Of a stretch of DNA of 64,000 nt, positions 59,318-64,000 are shown one piece after another. This stretch comes from Polychytrium aggregatum (lineage: Eukaryota > Chytridiomycota > Chytridiomycetes > Polychytriales), in assembly GCF_025602895.1 (NCBI RefSeq), contig NW_026516220.1, positions 775,291 through 839,290 of the forward strand. The letters are read 5' to 3'. The stretch's first letter is position 1, and the number at the start of each line of letters is the position of its first letter. The notes under the pieces were generated by a model that searched no databases, had not been told where the DNA came from, and saw only the letters and a list, made by a program, of their open reading frames with translations. Position numbers and translations under genes: made by a program.

Positions 59318-60290
59318 GACTCGAAGTGTTCCTCCTCACCATCATCGTAGACGATGGTTCGGACAACCTTCGAACGGGGACGGGAGCCGGGAGCCTGAGG
59401 ACGGGAGCCGGGGAAGCGGGAACCAGAGGCGGGAGCACGGGAGCCGGACTTGAGGGGGCAGGACTTGGCGACGTGGCCGGGCTTGCCACAGCGGAAGCAG
59501 AGGCGCTCCTGGAAGCGGGCGGTTCTTCTCCTCGGGGGTCAGGCGGCTGACGACGGCGGCGTCGATCTGCATCGGCTCGGAGTAGAGAACCGGAGGCTCC
59601 TGGGCGGGCGGCTGGAAGGACGGGGTGCGGGAGTTGAAGGCCTGGGTGCCGAAGGAAACAGGGCCAGTGTTTCGGAGCTCGTTGTTGAGCTCGATGATGC
59701 GTGCATCGATCTTGAGGCAAACGCTCGACGAACGGGACCAAGCGGAGAGGGAGAGGGTCGATGAAGGAGAGGCGCTGCTTGATCTCCCTCGACAGGCCAC
59801 GGCGGAAGGCGGAGATCTTGGCTGTCGTCCGTTCCAGGGAAGGTCGGCGGCAACGCGGAGGAACTCTGAGGCATAATCCATGCACGAGCGGTGCCCTGTG
59901 CCATGGAGGAAAGGAGCAGCTCGGCAGTGTGGGTGCGGTCGGGATCGTCAAAACGCTTGGCGAAAGCGTTCCATGAACGAGTCGAACGAGTGCAGGATTT
60001 GATCGTTCGACTCGATCAAGGGAGTCGCCCACTGGAGGGCCGGACCAGTGAGGCAAACTCAAGACGTAACCCACCTTGACTTGCTCGGACGGGAACCTGG
60101 ATGCCTGGAGCATCATGAGCAGGCGGGCACTGGTTGACGAAGGGGCGGAACTTTGACCTGGTGCCGTCGAACTTGTCCGGGGTCGGCATGTGCGGGAGCT
60201 GTGGGGCGGCGGAAGAATGTGTGGTCCGGAGGAGAACCAGTTCCTCCCTGGAGGGCAACGATTTGGGCCTGGAGTTGGTCCATGTGGGCT
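59282..60290 (-). pseudogene. Element B gag, frameshifted
   Basis: Starts near 60290 with MDQLQAQIVALQGGTGSPPD, then TPDKFDGTRSKFRPFVNQ of the capsid appears in another frame, and EFLRVAADLPWNG and the zinc knuckle LCFRCGKPGHVAKSCP in further frames. At least three single-base length changes are needed to read it through. The end, HFESGNDQAQI-stop, is intact and contains the frameshift signal. Confidence 0.82.
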
Positions 60291-60403
60291 TTGAAAGTGG
60301 GGAGCGAGGATGCAGGGAAGACAACAGAGAATAGAAGGGATGAGGGCAGCAACGAAGCCTCAGCCAGCAGGTGGTCAGACAGAGAGAGGGAGTTCGAACA
60401 ATA

Positions 60404-60787
60404 TGTGAGGACCACGACAAGCAACGACACCTGGACGACCAGGTGCTTGGCGAACAACGATAAGCTATATTACGACTTATCAGATAACAACAAGTGTTGT
60501 TCGAACTGCAGATACAAAATGGGTGCAAGAAAGGAGGGCTTTATAGCCAAGAGGGAAACCGAAGGGCGAAAGTGGGCGAGAGGGGTGGAGCGACAAACGA
60601 GGGACGAGATGGGGGTGCGAGGGAGGCGAGCTGCTAGAGAGAGGGGGCGAAGCACAGCGCAGTCGGAGGCGAAGTAAGAGTCATCGGCGCCAGCCAATCA
60701 GGGAATACACGCCAAGACAAACAACATGACTCACGGTGCATCACGCGCAGCAGTCCACACGTGTTCCCAACGTGCATGATCATCACA
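60404..60787 (-). repeat. 5' LTR of element B
   Basis: 384 bp, TG...CA ends, near identical to the 3' LTR at 54864-55248. The internal region starts in minus orientation with TATTGTTCGAACTCCC; I could not assign this to a tRNA 3' end. Confidence 0.93.
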
Positions 60788-60792
60788 TACAA
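60788..60792. repeat. Target-site duplication TACAA, right copy (element B)
   Basis: Matches 54859-54863. Removing element B and one copy rejoins the interrupted pol region of element A. Confidence 0.95.
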
Positions 60793-63728
60793 TGAGTTTT
60801 GGCGACGTTTTCAGCCTCAAGTCTGACCCTCCTTCTTCCTTGCCTCCTCATCGTCCGTATGACTTGTCCATTGAGTTTGTACGGACCGAGGATGGAAAGG
60901 AACCTCGTTTGCCAAAGCCGGGGAAAGTCTATCCTTTGTCCCCGGCCGAGGAATCTGCTCTTTCGGAGTATCTGACCAACGCCCTCGCACGTGGTTGGAT
61001 CTCCAAATCCTCTTCTCCCGTTGGTGCTCCCTGCTTCTTCGTGAAGAAGCCCAATGGTGGTCTTCGCCTTTGCGTCGACTACCGAGGCCTCAATGCCATC
61101 ACGAAGAAGAACCGTTACCCCACTTCCCCTCTTCCAGGATCTTCTGGATAAACTTTCTTCTGCCCGCGTCTTCTCACACCTCGACCTTCCTGATGCTTAC
61201 CACTTGGTTCGTGTCAAGAAGGGCGATGAGTGGAAGACTGCTTTTGTTTGCAAATCTGGCTCATTTGAGTACAATGTTATCCCCTTTGGTCTTTCGAATG
61301 CCCCCGCTGCTTTTCAGTTTTTTATGAACGACATCTTCTCGGACCTCCTTGGTGTCTGTGTTGTCATTTATCTTGACGACATCCTGATCTTCTCAAAAGA
61401 TCCCCAGGAGCATGAGGAGCATGTTAAGCTTGTTCTCTCTCGCCTTCGTGAACACTCCCTTAAGGTCAATCCGGCCAAGTGTTTCTTTTGACCTTTCTGA
61501 AGTTGACTTTCTCGGCATGATCATTTCTGCCGATGGCATCAAAATGGACCCTGCCAAGGTCGAGGGCCGTTTCCCTTTGGCCTGTTCCCTCTTCTGCTCG
61601 CGATATCCAAGTCTTTATTGGTTTCGCAAACTTTTTACCGCCGCTTCGTCAAGGACTTTTCCGCACTTGCTCGTCCTTTGACTTCCCTCACTACCAAATC
61701 CTCCACCTTCTCTTGGTCTCCCGAGGCCCAAGAGGCTTTTGATTCTCTTAAACTTCCTTCACTTCCGCACCTATTCTTCGATACTTTGATTCTCTAAACC
61801 CGCTGTCATCGAGCCCGATGCTTCTGACTTTGCTTTGGGTGCCGTCCTTTCTCAGTTTGACCCTGACGGCGCTCTTCACCCCGTTGCTTTTCACTCTCGG
61901 CAATTCCGTCCGCCGAGGTGAATTATGACACTCACGACAAAGAGCTCCTCGCCATTGTCGATTCCTTTACCGCCTGGCGTCATTACTTGATGGCTGCCGA
62001 CCCTGATATTCCCACTCTTGTTTTCTCTGATCATCAGAACCTTACCCGGTTCACTGCCGCTTCTCAACTTTCTCGCCGCCAGTTCCGGTGGGCCCAATTC
62101 CTTTCTGACTTTGCTTTTCGCATTTACCACCGCCCTGGTCGTCTCAACACCAAAGCCGATGCTCTCAGTCGCCGTTCTGACTTTGAGATAAAGCCTGGTG
62201 ACTCCCTCCACTCCACCAACTTCCTTCAGCTGTTCGAGTCTATTTCTCTCGACAGCATCACTGTTATCGGCTCGAATCCCGACTTTCTTCCGAGATTCGA
62301 GCTGCCACCCTTTCTTGTTCCCTCCTTTCTGACTTTAACGCCAAACGTCTTGATGGCGATTACTCCTTCCGTGACGGTCTCCTTTACTTTAAAGACCTGA
62401 TCGTTGTCCCTTCCCCCGAGCTCCAGCTCAAAGTGTTTGAGCAACGTCACTGCTCCGCTGCGCTGGTCACTTTGGTCTTGCCAAGACCGTTGAGCTCGTC
62501 TCCCGGACTTTCACTGGCCCCCGGCTTCGTAAGTCTGTGCGTCGCTTCATTGCTAATTGTGAAGCGTGCCAGCGAGCCAAGCCGTCCCGTCACTCCCCTT
62601 ATGGTTTACTTCATCCTCTCCCCGTTCCTTCCGAACGTTGGTGGGACCTGTCGATGGACTTCATCACGGATCTCCCACCTTCGAACGGTTTTGACTCGAT
62701 CTTCGTGGTTAAGGACCGCCTGTCCAAACAAGCACACTTTGTGCCCACCACGAAGACGGTTACAGGCGAGCAAACCGCCGAACTCTTCCTCTCCACATCT
62801 TCCGCTTGCATGGTTGTCCCCGGTCTATTGTTTCGGACCGAGGAACTCAGTTTACTTCGGCCTTCTGGAGGCGCTTCAATGAGCTTCTGAAGACGAAGAT
62901 TTCCCTTTCTTCTTCTGCCTTCCACCCCAGACCGACGGTTCGACCGAGGTTCTCAACCAGGTCATCGAGCAGTATTTGCGTATCCATTGCAATTACCTGC
63001 AAGACGACTGGACCCTTCACCTTCCCTTGCCGAGTTCACTTACAACAACTCGGAAAACACCTCCACTGGCATGACTCCCTTCTTTGCAGTCCATGGCCAT
63101 CACCCCATTTTCGATCCCTATCATTCGTGATCCCTCTGTTGTGCCCTCTGCCGAAGAACGTGTCGACCGACTTCAGACCGTTCTCGAGGATCTCAAGGCC
63201 AACCTCGGGTTGCCCAAGAGTCCTACACTGTGCAGGCCAACAAATCCCGTCTCCCCACTCCCGACATCTCCGTTGGCGACCTCGTTTTTCTGGATCGTCG
63301 CCACATTCGCACCCTTCGTCCCTCCAACAAGCTTGACCAGAAAAAGCTTGGCCCCTTTAAAGTTCTTCGCCGCATCAACCCCGTTGCCTTTGAGCTTAAA
63401 CTCCCTTCCACACTTAAAGTTCACCCCGTTTTCCATGTATCCCTCCTTGAACCCCGAACGACATTGTTCCCGAGTTCACCCAACCAGAACCACCTCCCAT
63501 TCTTGTTAACTCCCAGGAAGAGTTTGAGGTCGAGACTGTTCTCGATTCTCGGCTCTTCCGTGGTCGCTTACAGTACTTGTTCAGTGGAAGGGCTATTCCG
63601 AGACTGACCGGTCTTGGGAGCCCGCTGCCAATGTTTCCCACGCCACTGATCTTGTTGCTGACTTCCACCTTCGCTATCCCTCAAAGCCGAAGGCGACGTC
63701 CGGAGTTCGTCGCTAAGGAAGGGGATGA
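60793..63728 (+). pseudogene. Element A pol, 3' part: RT, RNase H, integrase, with many frameshifts
   Basis: Begins [22 protein letters not shown], then [21 protein letters not shown] frame change at about 61125 leads to [13 protein letters not shown] and the catalytic [10 protein letters not shown]. Another near 61490 precedes DFLGMIISADGIKMDP. RNase H appears as NYDTHDKELLAIVDSF and FSDHQNLTRF. Integrase appears as CEACQRAKPSRHSPYG and MDFITDLPPSNGFDS, then in other frames; [19 protein letters not shown] and VHPVFHVSLLEP mark its C-terminus. At least six frame changes occur. No chromodomain is evident before the polypurine tract. Confidence 0.88.
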
Positions 63729-64000
63729 TGTTAGGATAGCTCCTGCTTGTTCTCCACTTTGACTGCACACTTGGCTATTCTTTTGCCTTTCTGTTTGTTT
63801 GTGTGTAGCCTTGCAGTTCCCCTCCGATTTTCCGCCTTTTGCCTGTCTTTTCCGCTCCTTCCGCACTTCCGTTTTCCCGCGCTGCTCCGCTTCCTTTGTC
63901 TTCTTCGCACGCGCCGTTTGTTTGTGCACGCGCCTTGCTGCGATTGGTTGCAATTCGGCTGCCGGTCATGTGTCCCCCCACCGGTGACTCATGACCTGCC
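63729..64000 (+). repeat. 3' LTR of element A, cut by the window end
   Basis: TGTTAGGATAGCTCC follows the polypurine tract and tracks 52192-52462 with a few single-base gaps. It continues beyond the window. Confidence 0.93.

Larger units (their letters stand above)
54864..60787 (-). mobile_element. Element B: Ty3/Gypsy chromovirus nested in element A, full length
   Basis: 5,924 bp in minus orientation, with LTRs at 60404-60787 (5') and 54864-55248 (3'), both TGTGAGG...ATCACA on the plus strand, a polypurine tract (GGGGAGGGGATGA in minus) beside the 3' LTR, gag, and pol with chromodomain. TACAA duplications flank it. Coding regions carry several single-base frameshifts although the LTRs are almost identical. 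Confidence 0.95.
52192..64000 (+). mobile_element. Element A: Ty3/Gypsy retrotransposon, interrupted by element B, runs off the window
   Basis: Plus orientation: 5' LTR (from 52192), leader, gag, pol part 1, element B inserted at 54864-60787, pol part 2, polypurine tract AAGGAAGGGGATGA and the start of the 3' LTR at 63729. It sits inside element C. Pol part 2 has several frameshifts, so the copy is probably dead. Confidence 0.9.

Noticed and set aside
60388-60403. Primer-binding site of element B as a tRNA match
   Set aside because: TATTGTTCGAACTCCC contains a T-loop-like GTTCGAA, but I cannot match it to a tRNA 3' end with CCA, so no primer is assigned.

Overview
The window looks like nuclear DNA of a zoosporic (chytrid-type) fungus. 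It is GC-rich, with intron-dense genes, short GT-AG introns and strong fungal families (TmcB/TmcC-type giant membrane protein, Sel1-repeat protein, ACS-family MFS transporter, chromodomain Ty3/Gypsy elements). It also carries genes expected only in a fungus that builds a cilium (a Tectonic-family protein and an ENKD1-like enkurin-domain protein). Gene models were spliced by eye. All major models given below keep an open frame across every junction and their coding length is divisible by three.

Region 1 (1-22,620) is housekeeping and ciliary: peptidyl-tRNA hydrolase (-), a 1,571-aa TmcB-like protein (-), the SUMO ligase NSE2/MMS21 (+), an enkurin-domain protein (-) divergent from a Tectonic protein (+), a single-pass secretory-pathway protein (-) divergent from ARPC5 of the Arp2/3 complex (+), and a multipass membrane protein (+).

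Region 2 (22,930-44,901) is accessory and is the most interesting part. It holds an intact Sel1-repeat gene (+), an MFS transporter of the allantoate-permease/ACS type (+), a 14-exon, 1,603-aa Pls/PosA-type NRPS (A-T, then three TM-pair plus left-handed-beta-helix modules; the architecture of epsilon-poly-lysine synthetases), a decayed Sel1 pseudogene (-), a non-LTR reverse-transcriptase fragment, and a 10-exon, 1,118-aa A-T-reductase enzyme (-) convergent with the Pls gene. I read this as a candidate small biosynthetic cluster for an amino-acid homopolymer or a related aldehyde product; the cluster assignment is inference.

Region 3 (46,521-64,000) is a nest of at least three Ty3/Gypsy LTR retrotransposons. 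Chromovirus C (-; pol intact, 5' end cut off) is interrupted at 52,192 by element A (+). Element A is interrupted at 54,864 by element B (-), with a perfect 5-bp target duplication TACAA. All three elements carry the same signal at the gag-pol junction: TCG-GGA-AAY in the gag frame (slippery heptamer GGGAAAY) followed by a perfect hairpin that contains the gag stop codon. Element A also has a series of four evenly built mini-hairpins in its 5' leader. No tRNA, rRNA or CRISPR array was seen.
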